Part shown: piece by piece, positions 1 through 11,960 of the stretch
Position numbering within the stretch: position 1 is the stretch's first letter
Layout of the letters: each line of letters begins with the position of its first letter
NCBI RefSeq assembly: GCF_001659605.2
Contig: NC_035162.2
Location: 6,467,248-6,531,247 of the forward strand
Direction: 5' to 3'
Length of the DNA: 64,000 nucleotides
Origin: Manihot esculenta
Taxonomy: Eukaryota > Streptophyta > Magnoliopsida > Malpighiales > Euphorbiaceae
Position numbers and translations under genes: made by a program
Notes under the pieces: model-generated
Told to the model about the DNA's origin: nothing
The model's input: only the letters and a program-made list of their open reading frames with translations
The model's database searches: none

Positions 1-3000
1 GTCTCCCTTCAGACTTACGTCATCAGGTACACATAATCTGTTTCCATTCCGGAGGATCCCTTTGTTGTCGAATCTAAACTCCTTATTCTTGTCTGACTGA
101 ACAGTCCTCGCAATTTTCACCAACTCAGGGTTCTTGTGCTGTTTCTGTGCCACTTGTTCCAGAAACACGGGTGTCACTCTCATCTGAGCCACTAGTGCAC
201 CTGTACCAAACAACTCTAACTGTAAACCTTCATTAATGAGCTTGTAAAATTCCCTCACCACCGGTCTCCTCTCTGCTGTAATATGGGATAAACTGCCAAG
301 TGATTTCCGGCTGAGGGCATCTACCACTACATTTTCCTTACCCGGATGATACTGGATCTTGCAATCATAGTCACTAAGCAGCTCTACCCATCTTCTCTGC
401 CTCAGGTTCAACTCTTTCTGACTGAAGATGTACTGCAAACTTTTATGATCTATAAAGATCTCACATCTTACCCCATACAGGTAATGCCTCCACATCTTGA
501 GTGCAAAGATTACAGCTGCCATCTCTAAGTCATGTGTAGGATAATTCAACTCATGCTTCTTCAACTGTCTAGAAGTATAAGCAATCACCCCTTCATTCTG
601 CATTAACACACAACCTAGTCTCACTCGGGACGCATCACAAAACACTGTGAAGTCTTTATTACTGGTAGGCAGAGCTAACACCAGTGCTGACGTCAATCTC
701 CTCTTTAGCTCTTCAAAGCTTTCCTCACACTGTTCTGATCAAATGAACTTCTGATTCTTTTTTGTCAAACTGGTCATATGAGCGACAATTTTGGAGAAGT
801 CTTGGACAAACCTCCTGTAGTAACTCGCCAAACTCAAAAAGTTTTTGATCTCTGTCACTGTAGTGGGTCTAGGCCAGTTTGCTATCGCTTTAACTTTCTT
901 GGGATCTACCTCAACTCCCTTTTCTGACGCTACATGCCCCAAGAAAGAAATGCTCCTCAACCAGAACTCACACTTAGAGAACTTGGCATACAAGCCGTGT
1001 TCTCTCAGGGTCTGCAACACTGTCCTCAGATGATGGGCATGCTCTTCTACATTTCTGGAATACACTAAGATATCGTCAATGAAAACAATAATAAAGTGAT
1101 CCAGAAACTGGCTAAAAACTCTGTTCATGAGGTCCATGAATGCTGCAGGGGCATTGGTCAGCCCGAATGGCATTACTAGGAACTCAAAATGCCCATATTT
1201 GGTCCTGAAAGCTGTCTTTGGCACATCTTCTTCTCTAACCCTCAACTGGTAGTACCCGAATCTCAAATCTATTTTCGAGAAACAACCGGCTCCTAATAGT
1301 TGGTCGAATAGATCATCAATCATGGGTAGCGGATATTTGTTCTTGGTTGTTACCTTGTTCAACTGTCTGTAGTCGATACAAAGTCTGAGGGATCCATCCT
1401 TCTTTTTCACAAACAGGACCGGAGCACCCCAATGTGAGGTACTAGGTCGGATGAAACCCTTATCTACCAACTCCTGCAACTGCTCCTTTAACTCCTTTAA
1501 CTCTACAGGTGCCATCCTGTAGGGAGGGATAGAGATGGGTCTGGTTCTTGGCACCACTTCAATTTCAAATTCTACCTCCCTAGTAGGTGGTAAACCTGGC
1601 AGCTCGTCTGGAAAGCCATCTAGGAACTCTCTGACTACGGGCACTAAAGCTGGTTCCCTGACCTGACTGCTAAGCTCTCTAACATGAGCAAGAAAGCCCT
1701 GACAACCCCTCCTGAGCAACCTATGAGTCTAAAGGGCAGATATCAAACCTCTAGGCATCCCTATCCTGTCCCCTCTAAAGACTACCTCTGATCCATCCTG
1801 ATCTTTGAACCTGACTACCTTGTCTCTACAGTCCAAGGTAGCACCATGAGTAGAGAGCCAATCCATCCCTAGAATGATGTCAAAATTAGTCAAATCTAGA
1901 ACTACAAGGTCGGCTAGAAGGCACCTACCCTCAACAAACACTGGACTGAACCGGCAAACTGACTCTGCCACAGATGGATCACACTTGGGCCCACTGACCC
2001 AAAGAGGACACTCTAGCCCAGAAGCTATCAAATCCACTCTGTCTACGGTTCTCGGAGCAATAAAAGAATGAGAAGCACCAGGGTCCATAAGAGCATACAC
2101 ATCAGAACATCCAATAGTGAGATTACCTGACACCACCATGTTCAATGTGTTAGCCTCCTACTGAGTCATGGTGAAGATCCGTGCTGGAGCTGATGGACTT
2201 TCCCTGCGGGAACCTACTGAAGAAGAGGTTGTCCCTCTCCCTCTACCTTGACCTCTGCCCTGTGACATGGTTGGAGCTGCTGGCTGAGTTACACTGCCAG
2301 AAGCTGTTCGCTGGGACTGAGCCATCATAACTGCACTGGGACACTCACGTGCCATGTGCCCCTCCTGTCCGCATTTGAAACATGCTGTAGTCCCAAACCG
2401 ACAAACCCCTTTGTGCGGCTTACCGCACCTCATACATCCGGAGCTATCCTAACCAGAGCTCGAACCACCACCCATTCCCAGACCAGACTTTAACCTGTTC
2501 TAGAACTTGTTCTTCTTAGGATTGGATTTGTTCCACTTCTTACCCTTCGTGGCAGCTTCACCCAGAGAGGAGAGATCAAAATTCCCTAAACTTGGAGTTT
2601 TGGAACCCGAGGACTGTGCCACCTGCTGCTTTACTGTCCCCTGAATAATGGCACTAGCCTCCATCTTCCTTGCTGCATCCACTATGGTGTGGAAACTCTC
2701 CCTCTCTGCTACTAAGATCAGGGAGGAATACCTTGAGTGGAGTCTCATGGTATACCTCCTGGCTTTCTTCTGATCCGTATCATATGCCTGTCCCACAAAC
2801 TGAAGCAACTCTAGGAATTTGTCTATGTACTCATCTACACTCATGTCTTCAGTTTGTCTCAGCTGCTCAAACTCAATCACCTTCAATTCCCTTGAACTGT
2901 CTGGAAAAGCCCATCCTGCAAATTCATTAGCAAACTGCTCCCAGGATAAGCTATCCAGTCTCGGATCCACATAATTTTTAAATCACTCCTTTGCCTTCTT

Positions 3001-3635
3001 ACATTTAAGAGTGAACCCCACCATCTGAATGGCTCTACTGTCACTAGCCCCCAACTCATCAGTTATCATTTTCACCATTTTGAGATACTCAAATGGATCA
3101 TCACTTGTTTTAAACTTGAGAGCATCCAACTTCAGAAAGTCTATCATTTTCACCTTGCTCCCATCTGATGGGTTGGGTCTAGATGATTGGGTTTCAGGAA
3201 CCCCTGGTTCTACTGGGGGAGGAGGAGGTGGTGCAGCATTTCCTGGGTTAGGGTTTGCTGGATTTTGGTAGTAAGGTGGGGGTGAAAACATCAGGTAAGG
3301 TGGATATGGAGGGTAAAAGGGAGGATAGGGCATGAATGAGGGATATGGGTTATAGCTAGAGAAATCAGATATGCCTCCCATCGGATACCCCGGTCCCTAT
3401 GGGTAGGGTTGGTACTGTGGTGGGTAAGCAAAACCCGAGGCCTGAGCGCCTCATTATGATTCTCCCATGCCTTCCTCTGACATGCTCACACCCAAACTGC
3501 CATCCCTCCTCTGATCATCTTCCACTGATTCCCTCACATCCACTGACATTCTACTCGGATCTGTTCTCCTCCTGTTTACATCAAAAGACTTTCTAGGTTC
3601 CCTTGATGTATCTCCTCTGCTGGTTCTACTAGACC

Positions 3636-3640
3636 TTGCT
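3636..3640. repeat. Target site duplication TTGCT, left copy (solo LTR in element A)
   Basis: TTGCT precedes the TG of the solo LTR and recurs at 5860-5864 directly after its terminal CA. Removing the LTR and one copy restores a gag sequence that aligns with B around 23035. Confidence 0.9.
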
Positions 3641-5859
3641 TGTAACGACCCGAAAATCGGACCGCTACCGGCGCTAGGATCCAGATCGGCTTAAGGCCGC
3701 CGGGACCCGTAGCAAGCCTGACATATAACCTGTAAACCTGTATAATCCCATACATGATCCACAACATACATAAAAAAATTAAATCTTTTCTTTACATGAA
3801 CATCAACCAAACTCAACCTGCACATAAACATTAACATAACATTGATCCCTCTGTGGGATCTCATCAGTGCCCCCAAGGGGTGACATAACATACGTTGAGT
3901 TGGTTTACATAAACATCGTAAAAATCTCTAAGATCATGTGTTAAAGGGATAGCACAATCTATGGTCAAGCACACACTAACATCCATAAACCTCATTACAT
4001 AACTATACTGTACTTTTATATTACAATTTGATCATGTCCATTGCTAGCTATTACATAAGCATGACTTCTTTACTCTATCTGGACTCCCGCACTATACTGT
4101 ACCTGCAAGCCTGGGGGTAAAGGGAGAGGGGTGAGCTAAAAACCCAGTGAGCTGAACTATAAAACATTTTAACACTATGCTTTAATGAAATGCATCATAA
4201 CACAGACAATTCACATAAGGGTTGGGTGAACTTGTCACCAATTAGTCCAAGCTAACATTGTGCCAGGCCGTAGCATGGGGTCCTGGTCTTCCTGTCATAC
4301 ATACATTACTTACCATTATTCCAGGGCCTCCTCTGGGCTCCTGGTCTTCGAGTCACAATCGTGCCAGGCCGTAGAATGGGGTCCTGGTCTTTCATTTCCG
4401 TGCCAGGCCGTAGAATGGAGTCCTGGTCTTCCTGTCATGGACTAATTGGGTCATCCAACATTCACCCACATCAACAACAATAGATGCAATGCGGCATATT
4501 CGTGAAGCTAATGCAATCATCCTATAGCATAATCATGATGCATGAAACATGATAAAACATTTAATTTAAAAGATTAAGTTTAGTTCCACTCACCTCTGGC
4601 TGACTCTGACAACACCGAAGCAGCTGACCTCACTGCTGGGGTCCTCGGTTCCTCGGGTCCGAACCTACACAGGTGGACTCAAATGAGGGACCAAACATAC
4701 TTGAACATAACTCTAAAATACTCCCCAAAAACCCCCTAAAACATCCTGAAAACATCACATAAAAACATGCAAGAAATGGCTGAACAGGGCACTTTCGGCG
4801 GCAGGTTCGGCGGCCGAAAGTCCCTCCAGAGCCGAAAGTCAGGCAGGTTCGGCGGCACCTTCGGCGGCCGAAACTCCCAGACAGATCCGAAAGTCTTCTT
4901 TCGGGGGCAAGCTTCGGCAGCCGAATGCTGCCTCCACAAGGGGGTTCGGCGGCCGAAACTCCCTTCGGCGGCCGAACCTGGTTTCTGCCAGAAGGGCAGA
5001 AACTTGGTTCACATGAACCCCTTGCCTCCCAAAACCTCAAATCATACATAAATCTCAACCAAAACATGCATACAAGTTCCTAGGGGTCTCAAACAGTCAT
5101 ATACCCCAACTACAACACTTCAAACACACACAATCAACACACATTGTTCAAAACATCAATATTAACCCATAACTCAACCTATAACCTAACATGCATTTCT
5201 ACCCATAGATCTTGCATAAAACTTATTTAAAAACACATAAGGAGCTTAAGATCGGCTCTTACCTCTTGAAGATCGAGAGGGAGACGACCTAAACTTGGAG
5301 ATCCACGAAAATGAGCTCCTGAGTTCCCAAAGCTCCAAAACTTGGTTTAAATGCTCAAAACTTGCAATGTGAGTTTAAAACTCAAGAAAAATGGAAGAGA
5401 TTTGGAGGAAGAACACAAGAGTTGCAAAGGGAAGGTCGGAAGCTTGCTGTGGCCGAAAATGGGAGAAAACTCGCCCATTTCGGCTAAGTGCCCCTTTTTA
5501 TAGGTGGCTGGCCAGGCCACGTTCGGGGGCCGAATGTGCCTCCGCATCCATGCAATGTTCGGCGGCTGAACTTGACTTTCGGCGGCCGAAATTGGACTTT
5601 CCTAACTCATGCTTTCGGGGGCCTAACGTGCCTCCAAAACGCATGCATGTTCGGCGGCCGAACTTGACTTTCGGCGGCCGAACCTGGGTTTTCCTCCAAG
5701 GACTTTTTATGCAAAAACTCATTTAATTTCATACTTAAAATCATAAAACACATTAAAACATTTTTATAAAACATGATTTTACCCTTCTAGAGGTCTCCGG
5801 CATCCGAGATTCCACCGGACGGTAGGAATTCTGATACCGGAGTCTAGCCAGGTATTACA
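3641..5859 (-). mobile_element. Solo LTR of the element A/B family nested in gag of element A
   Basis: This 2219-bp LTR starts TGTAACGACC and ends GGTATTACA on the plus strand. It is homologous along its whole length to the LTRs of element B and has the same length. A perfect 5-bp duplication (TTGCT) flanks it and no internal region remains, so it is most likely the product of recombination between the two LTRs of a once complete element. It carries the same TTCGGCGGCCGAA-type palindromes (about 4790-4980 and 5520-5690) and the short repeat blocks at about 4260-4440. Its orientation by LTR sequence is that of a minus-strand element. Confidence 0.92.
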
Positions 5860-5864
5860 TTGCT
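5860..5864. repeat. Target site duplication TTGCT, right copy
   Basis: Second copy of the 5-bp duplication made when the LTR element entered element A. The first copy is at 3636-3640. Confidence 0.9.
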
Positions 5865-6195
5865 CTTGGCAGAGCAGGGGGTAGGGCATCCATGCCCTCA
5901 TTCTCAGGTGGAACTCCAGTCAATCTCGCAGATTGACGAATGCCTCGCATTCTGTTTTCTGAAAAATGACATACAACACATAAATATTAGCATCATATGG
6001 TTCATGTGGATACACATGAACCCACAACATATACATAACATATCATTAATGCACATGCATACTATCATGGCATTACACATCATCATCAAGACAGGACTCT
6101 ACATCCTATCCTAGTGGATATGATTTTTCCTAATGAGCTTGCCCTTCTATAGCATCTATGAGCCCGACACTCTAGGTCCGACCATATGAACCTAA

Positions 6196-6208
6196 GGCTC
6201 TGATACCA
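6196..6208 (-). promoter_or_regulatory. Primer binding site of element A (initiator tRNA-Met type)
   Basis: The minus strand reads TGGTATCAGAGCC three bases inside the LTR edge. This is the standard plant PBS complementary to the 3' end of initiator tRNA-Met. It fixes the LTR/internal boundary at 6211/6212 and the coding strand of the element as minus. Confidence 0.88.
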
Positions 6209-6211
6209 CTC

Positions 6212-8403
6212 TATAACGATCCGAAAATCGGACCGCTACCGGCGCTAGGATTCAGATCGACTTAAGGTCGCCGGAACCCGTAGCAAGCCTATTATACCTC
6301 CTGTGTACCTGATAAAATCCCATACATAATCATGCATTTTCATAAAAATTTAAACTTTCCATATACCAAGCTCGACCTGTGTATTCAACATAAACTGTAT
6401 ACATAAAACCCACACTAGAGCCCTCATCAAATGCTCTAGTATGGTAAATATCACATGCCTCAAGCTTGGTTCAACATAACTTATCATAAAAACTTTTACA
6501 TAAATAATCATGTTCACAGGGATTTACACAAACATAACTAGGGCAAAGCACAAAACTAAACCATTACATAGTACATGTCCACTACTATTCTATTACATAA
6601 GCTATACCAGCTACTATGCCGACTTCCCGCTCTATCTCTGATCCTACAAACTTGGGGTTAGGGGAAAGGGATAAGCTACAAGAGCCTAGTGAGCAGAACA
6701 TAAAAATAGTTTAATAAACATATGCTTTCATGAAATGTATCACAACACAAACAATACACATCAAGGATGGACTTGTCACCAGTAACCCTCTACATATCCA
6801 AATAATGCCCGGCCCTCAACGGAGCTCCTCAAGACTTCCTCTTAAACATAACATAACATATCCAACTGTGCCAGGGGCGCAGAATGGGCCTCGACTTGGA
6901 CTTTCTCTTACATCGTGCCAGGGGCGTAGAATGGGTCTCGACCTGGACTTCCATATCATATCATATCATATCATATCGAGGGCTAGTGGGTCATCCAATA
7001 TCCATCAACATCAACAGTAAATTATGCAATGCATCATATTCGTGAATTCTAATGCAACAATCTATTACATAACATGGCATTCATGATGCATGAACATGCT
7101 TAAAAGTTTGATTACTTTAAAAACAATAGATTAGTTTAGTTCTACTTACCTCTGGCTGACGCTTGACTAACAAAGACACAGCTAGCTCACTGAAGGCCTC
7201 TACGGTCTCCCTGGTCCGATCCTACACAGGTGGACTCAAATGAGGGACCAAACACATCTCTAACAAGACTCTAAACATCTCCCTAAAAATCCCCTAAAAC
7301 ATCATAAAACATGCATTCAAAACAGGTAGAGGAAGGCTGGGCAGAGGACTTTCGGCGGCACGTTCGGCGGCTGAAGGTCCCTACAAATCCGAAAGTCAGG
7401 CACTTTCGGGGGCAGGTTCGGCGGCCGAATGTCTTCACAGATCCGAAAGTCACCAACCTTTGGGGGCAGGTTCGGTGGCCTAACCCCTTCACAGATCCGA
7501 AAGTCCTCCCTTTCAAGGGCAGGTTAGGCGGCCAAAGGCTGCCTCCACAGGCAGGTTCGGTGGTCAAACCTTGCTTTGGCCGCCGAACCTGGGTTCTCCA
7601 GGATGGCAGAACCCGATTCTGCCTTAACACTCAGCCACCAAAACTCACCAAACTCATACCCAACTTCTCAAAACATGCAAAAACTCACTCCATCAAGCAT
7701 AAGGCGCATAAAACTAACATAAGCCCCAACAACAACAAGAAGAACATCACATAAGCATACATTCATAAAAAACCCAACTCAAAACCTATAACATTAGATC
7801 TAGCTATATCATGCAATTTTAATCCTTAACCCTTTTTAAAACTTGCTTAAAACATATAAAAAGGTAAGGATCTACACTTACCTCTTGAAGATCGAAGGTA
7901 GATGTGATCCAAACTTGGAGATGAGAAGGAAAACGGTCTCCAGAGGTCTCCACGCTTTAAAACTTTGGATTCAAGCTTAAAACTTCAAAAATAAACGAAA
8001 ACTCATGAAAATTTGAAGGAAAAACATAAAATCATCAAAGGAAGGGCAAGAACTCACCTTTGCCCGAAAATGGAGAGAGAAACTCTCCCATATTCGGACT
8101 GGAGGCCTCTTATAGGTGGCTGGCTAGACCACCTTCGGGGGCTAAAAGAGAGCTCCCGCGGCAGCACCATGTTCGGTGGCTGAACATGAGGTTCGGCGGC
8201 CGAGCCTGGGCTTGTCTCTCAAAACATTTTTTTTCTTTCATTTTAAAACTTTAACTCAAAACCAATCAATAAAATCATGAAAAATATTTTGTAAAAACAT
8301 ATTTTACCCTTCTAAGAGGCTCCGGTATCCGAGATTCTGGATTCCAATGGGGATTCTGTCAGAAAGTTGAAATTCTGACACTGGAGTCTAACCGAGTATT
8401 AGA
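6212..8403 (-). repeat. 5' LTR of element A (diverged)
   Basis: The segment runs from TATAACGATCC to GTATTAGA on the plus strand. It matches the B-family LTR throughout but with many substitutions and indels, including decay of both terminal dinucleotides (TG to TA, CA to GA). GC-rich TTCGGCGGC arrays persist in weaker form at about 7350-7580 and 8135-8205. The end at 8403 is by alignment with B, and the following bases are AT-rich host-like DNA. Confidence 0.85.
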
Positions 8404-8608
8404 ATAAGGATTTATTTGATAACAAAGTTAAAGAATTTAATTTTATAAAATACAAAATATTTTAATTGGATAATTTTAGAATAAGGACTAACTAATAAAT
8501 TTTTTAAATATATAGGAATTTAATGTTAATTTTTTCTGATATATGTAAAACTACCTAAATATCGCTACACAATTTAAAATTTTTTCAGAGGGACCCTTGG
8601 TCATCCTC
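8404..8608. other. AT-rich spacer between elements A and C
   Basis: About 200 bp of AT-rich DNA with no reading frame or repeat that I recognise. It contains two copies of a short TAGAATAAGGA-like string (8399 and about 8465), possibly chance. Confidence 0.5.
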
Positions 8609-9140
8609 TGGCTCCGTCATAGTCACGTGATAAAGATTTGATAAGAAAAAATGCGACACAGCCCGAGAAAAGAAAGATCCAGACACCTCAAACACTGATT
8701 CATCATCAAACTCGCCTTTCTCTCGATAGGATAATTTTGGTATAAAGTTATCGTTATAAGACACAGCTCAATATATCCCCATTATGTCTGTAATCACATC
8801 ACCAACCTTTTAGATGATGATATCTCTTATCAAACAGTCGGATACATCATCGCAGGATTATCGGGAAGTGTCATATTTATCTCCACCTTCTTACGGTATA
8901 AAAGGAGAGGAATTACAAAGTCAAAGGTACGATATTCTATAACACCATTCGAGTTCTAAGTAATTCATTGCATTCTCTTTATTCTTCAATGGCTTAAGCG
9001 TCGGAGTGGCTGCCGTGGGCACCCACCATCTCACGTTCTCTTATTTGCAGGTCTAAGCTAATCACAACGTAGTTCCCTTTTAGCCAATCACAACGTAGCT
9101 CCTTTACAGCCATTTCATCAATCTAATCTATACAACATCA
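8609..9140 (+). repeat. Left LTR-like direct repeat of element C
   Basis: This segment is closely similar to 14134-14658 in direct orientation. Shared blocks include the stretch after GGTATAAAGTTA (8740s and 14270s), TATCTCTTATCAAACAGTCGG and GCAGGTCTAAGC. Just inside its right end (about 9140-9163) is a string resembling the TGGCGCCGTTGCCGGGGA primer-binding-type sequence of Tat/Athila-like elements, altered mainly by C-to-T and G-to-A changes. The outer edge is approximate: homology fades between 8600 and 8640 and no clean target duplication is visible. Confidence 0.72.
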
Positions 9141-9252
9141 TTTGGTTCCATTATCGGAAAATCTATTGAATCCTCTCTATTCACTTGGATTATGATCGGA
9201 CTCCTACTCTTTCTCTCGTAGAAAAATATATCTCTCTCCTTTCACTCTCAAA

Positions 9253-10640
9253 ATGGTCGATAGTTTGTGAGCTGCTGATAATATTGCTACCAACAAGGGG
9301 GTCATCAATTCTTCTACTTCTGACAACAGATAAAATACGCCCCCATGGTCAATGAAGCAGACCTCAATAATTTAAGCAATGAACAGATACTGCAATACAT
9401 TCAAAGGTTGTAAACTACTCTCGAACAATACAAGACACGGGAAGAGGCATCAAATATGGCTTCTGGAAGAAGGGAGGAGGCTTCTGTAGACACTCCGAGG
9501 GCTCAGGCAGAAACGGTCAGGATGCGACTTAAAGGAATGGTCGAGTCCGAAGACGAATTAGACAAAACTCCAAAATGCATCAATTAAAGCTAATACGGGC
9601 TGTGTAAAAGTACCAAAAGAAATAAGAGGAGGATTTAAGCCTAGATAGCGCCTCGCCCCTCTAAAAAAAATTAGCAAAAATCTTTCCAACAAAATTCAAA
9701 CTGCCTAGTTTTGACAAGTATGACAGAATAACAGATCTCATAAGCCACCTGAAAAGCTTTAGGATGACCATGTTGTTTCAAGATATCAATGACTTTGTAT
9801 TGTACCGAGTGTTTCCATTAATACTCACAGATTTAACTAAAAAATGGGCTCAGGTTTAGTTCAAAACTTCATACAGTTTGCTACGTTATTTAAATCTAAA
9901 TTTATTACTTGCATACCTCCTAAAAATTTTCCTCTGACTTGCGGAAGATCTGCCAAAGGAGGGCGAGTCTTTAAGGAGATTTATCTCACGGTTCAATGTT
10001 GAAGGTGTACAGGTGAAAGAGTTAAATCATAAGATAGCATGTGAAACATTAAATAAAGGAACATGCAATGTTAAATTCATGGATTCCTTAATTAAAAATT
10101 CAATCGCGACGTATCAACAATTGATAGATAAAACTCAGAAGTATATCCCGTTGGATGACAACGTCTAAGTGATAAAAGAGGATAAGAAGGTGAATCAAAA
10201 CTAAAGTCAAAAGCCCAATAGGCGAGGATATAAAAGACATCATAGGAGTTATTCAATCTCCCAAATGAGGGATGATCAAAGTAAGTATAAGAATTACACT
10301 CCATTAAATGACTTAAGACTTGTATTTTAATGTGAATCAGGAAAAATAACAAAAAAATCAAATGGCCGCCCAAGCTCAACTCCGAGAAAATGGAGAAACA
10401 AGATAGGACCAAGTATTGCTGTTTACACGAAGATCACGGGTATACGATGAAAGAATGTCGGCAACTAAAGGATGAGATCGAGAGGCTGATAGGGAACGAT
10501 ACTATTTGGAAGTTCGCCAGGAAGGGCAGGGAAGAGAGAAGACTTGAGCTTGAATAAATAACTCACGAAATCACCCTTAATCGATAATCTGTAGAGGTTA
10601 TACATGTAATAACAGAAGGACCTCGGGATAATCAAGAAAA
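9253..10640 (+). pseudogene. gag remnant of element C (Ty3/gypsy, Tat-like)
   Basis: A broken plus-strand reading frame follows the left LTR, with an ATG at 9253 and an early TGA. Two parts look like plant Ty3/gypsy gag. The first is a capsid-like stretch at about 9690-10160, with a PTKFKLPSFDKYDRITDL start and a later ESLRRFISRFNVE motif. The second is a C-terminal stretch at about 10405-10560 containing YCCLHEDHGYTMKECRQLKD, the plant gag form of a histidine/cysteine motif. Several stops and frameshifts separate these. No protease, reverse transcriptase or integrase motif follows. Assignment to the Tat/Ogre-type lineage is from remembered family features. Confidence 0.65.
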
Positions 10641-10909
10641 GTAAACAAGCTATAGATGTAATTGCCAGTTCGGTAAGTTGGGCGAGAATTGAAAAAGACC
10701 TTTTAAAGTCTTGAAGGTTATTCGCCCATAAATCTTATAAAGCTGGCCAAGCTGGAGGGCCGAGTGATTCTCTACTCTTGATATTTTTGTAACATAAGAA
10801 AAATTTATCAATAATAAAGTTAACGAGGTATTTTCATATGTTGTGTTGTTTAGTAATAAAGAACGATGTGATTGTCTTCCTCAAAAAGAAAAAAGATCAA
10901 TGAGACAAG
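10641..10909. other. Non-coding internal segment of element C
   Basis: This sits between the gag remnant and the tandem repeat block. The frame dies out after a VIHVITEGPRDN-like stretch at about 10590-10630. I see no pol motif on either strand. Confidence 0.5.
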
Positions 10910-11420
10910 AAAAGGTTGCAAGACGGATTCCGCCAGGCCAGATCACAAGGCGGGTTTCGTCAGACCATCCGAGCATTGGTCCCACTAAACAAGGCCACAA
11001 GGTGAGTTTCGCCAGGCCAGGTCACAAAGCGGGTTCCGCCAAACCATCCGAGCATTAGTCCCACTAAATAAGATCACAAGGTGGGTTCCACCAGGCTAGA
11101 TCACAAGGTGGGCTTCACCAGACCATCCGGGAGTTAATCCTATTAAACAAAGCCATAAGGCAGATTTCGCCAGGTCAGGTCACAAAACGGGTTCCACCAA
11201 ACCATCCGAACATTGGTCCCATCAAACAAGACTACAAGGCAAGTTCCACTAGACCATCCGGGCATTGGTCCCACTAAATAAAAGTTACAAGGCGCGTTCT
11301 GCTAGGTTAGGTCACAAGGTGGATTCCATCAGATCATCCGGATGATGGTCTCACTCATCAAAAGCAATCATAAGGGGCCACAAGGTGGGTCTTGCTAGGG
11401 GCTGATCACTTATAAAAAAA
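10910..11420 (+). repeat. Tandem repeat, period about 79 bp, in element C
   Basis: Six degenerate units are marked by the anchor CCATCCG or TCATCCG at 10965, 11044, 11123, 11202, 11254 and 11334, giving spacings of 79, 79, 79, 52 and 80 bp. Each unit holds a GTCCCACTAAA-like block and one or two copies of a roughly 26-bp sub-block of the type CACAAGGCGGGTTCCGCCAG. The 52-bp unit has lost one sub-block. The block lies downstream of the gag remnant, where many large plant Ty3/gypsy elements carry satellite-like arrays. It has no coding potential. Confidence 0.85.
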
Positions 11421-11960
11421 ATTATAAGGCATGACTCAGGCCACAAGGCAAGCATAAGTCAAGCTAAAAAAATGGGCGAGGGTCTCACTAATCAAGGTCT
11501 TTGTGTCAGGCCATGAGGCAGATTTTGCCATATTCAATTACCGAGTGATAACCCTATATAAGACTTTTTTGAGACATTCGAGACACAAGGACAAATGTTT
11601 ATAGATGAGTATTGGCCTCAAGGTTATAAGAAATCCTATAGGATATTTCAGACCCGAGGCAGGCATTTGCTAGGCCAAATATTCAGATATTATCTCTCGT
11701 ATTCAAAGGTTTTCAAGCTATTTATTACTACTACGGTGGACGGGTGTTAACCTTTAGTGATTCTTTAAAAAAATTATTTAAGTCTTGAAAGAGGGCCATG
11801 AACGAGCATAGAGTATATAGACACTCAGTGAAAATAACGACATAAGAAAATATTTTCATTGAAGTTATAAAGGATTAAATGGGAGGACGAATGTCTTCAG
11901 GTTCTTCCTCCCGAGTCTCTATTACATCGCTATTTTTTATATCTATTTCATTGTCTGTAG
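11421..11960. other. Internal segment of element C, degenerate repeat-like
   Basis: This continues the AAGGC-rich style of the preceding tandem array in increasingly scrambled form up to about 11700, then becomes unique AT-rich sequence. No reading frame is recognisable. Confidence 0.5.

Larger units (their letters stand above)
1..5950 (-). pseudogene. gag-pol remnant of element A (interrupted and with stops)
   Basis: This is a decayed gag-pol reading frame aligned by eye with element B. The probable start ATG is at 5950-5948 (MRG-type start, as in B). About 85 nt of gag follow, then the solo LTR at 3641-5859, then the frame resumes at 3640. Recognisable parts are the gag core (about 2500-3110), a CCHC zinc knuckle (about 2340-2435), a protease with DPGASHSF (about 2065-2090) and a reverse transcriptase with LCIDYRQLN and FIDDILVYS (about 740-1620). 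In-frame stops lie at 739-741, 1729-1731, 2158-2160, 2500-2502 and 2983-2985, plus at least two more near 2450 and 3398. The copy cannot encode a full polyprotein. Confidence 0.9.
1..8403 (-). mobile_element. Element A: old Ty3/gypsy LTR retrotransposon, 5' part, left end off window
   Basis: A minus-strand Ty3/gypsy element. Read right to left it has a 5' LTR (6212-8403), a primer binding site, a leader, gag, protease, reverse transcriptase and the start of RNase H. The sequence at 1-738 still matches the RNase H/integrase junction of element B (19390-20150), so the 3' part and 3' LTR lie beyond the left edge. It is the same family as B but much more diverged. Its gag is split by a solo LTR (3641-5859). 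The target duplication cannot be checked because the left end is missing. Confidence 0.9.

Noticed and set aside
3029..3271. Plus-strand Gly-rich frame
   Set aside because: It is the antisense shadow of the Pro-rich gag region of element A.
10910..11420. CRISPR-like spaced repeats
   Set aside because: The units are degenerate, change in length (52-80 bp) and have no unique spacers. The context is a plant retrotransposon.
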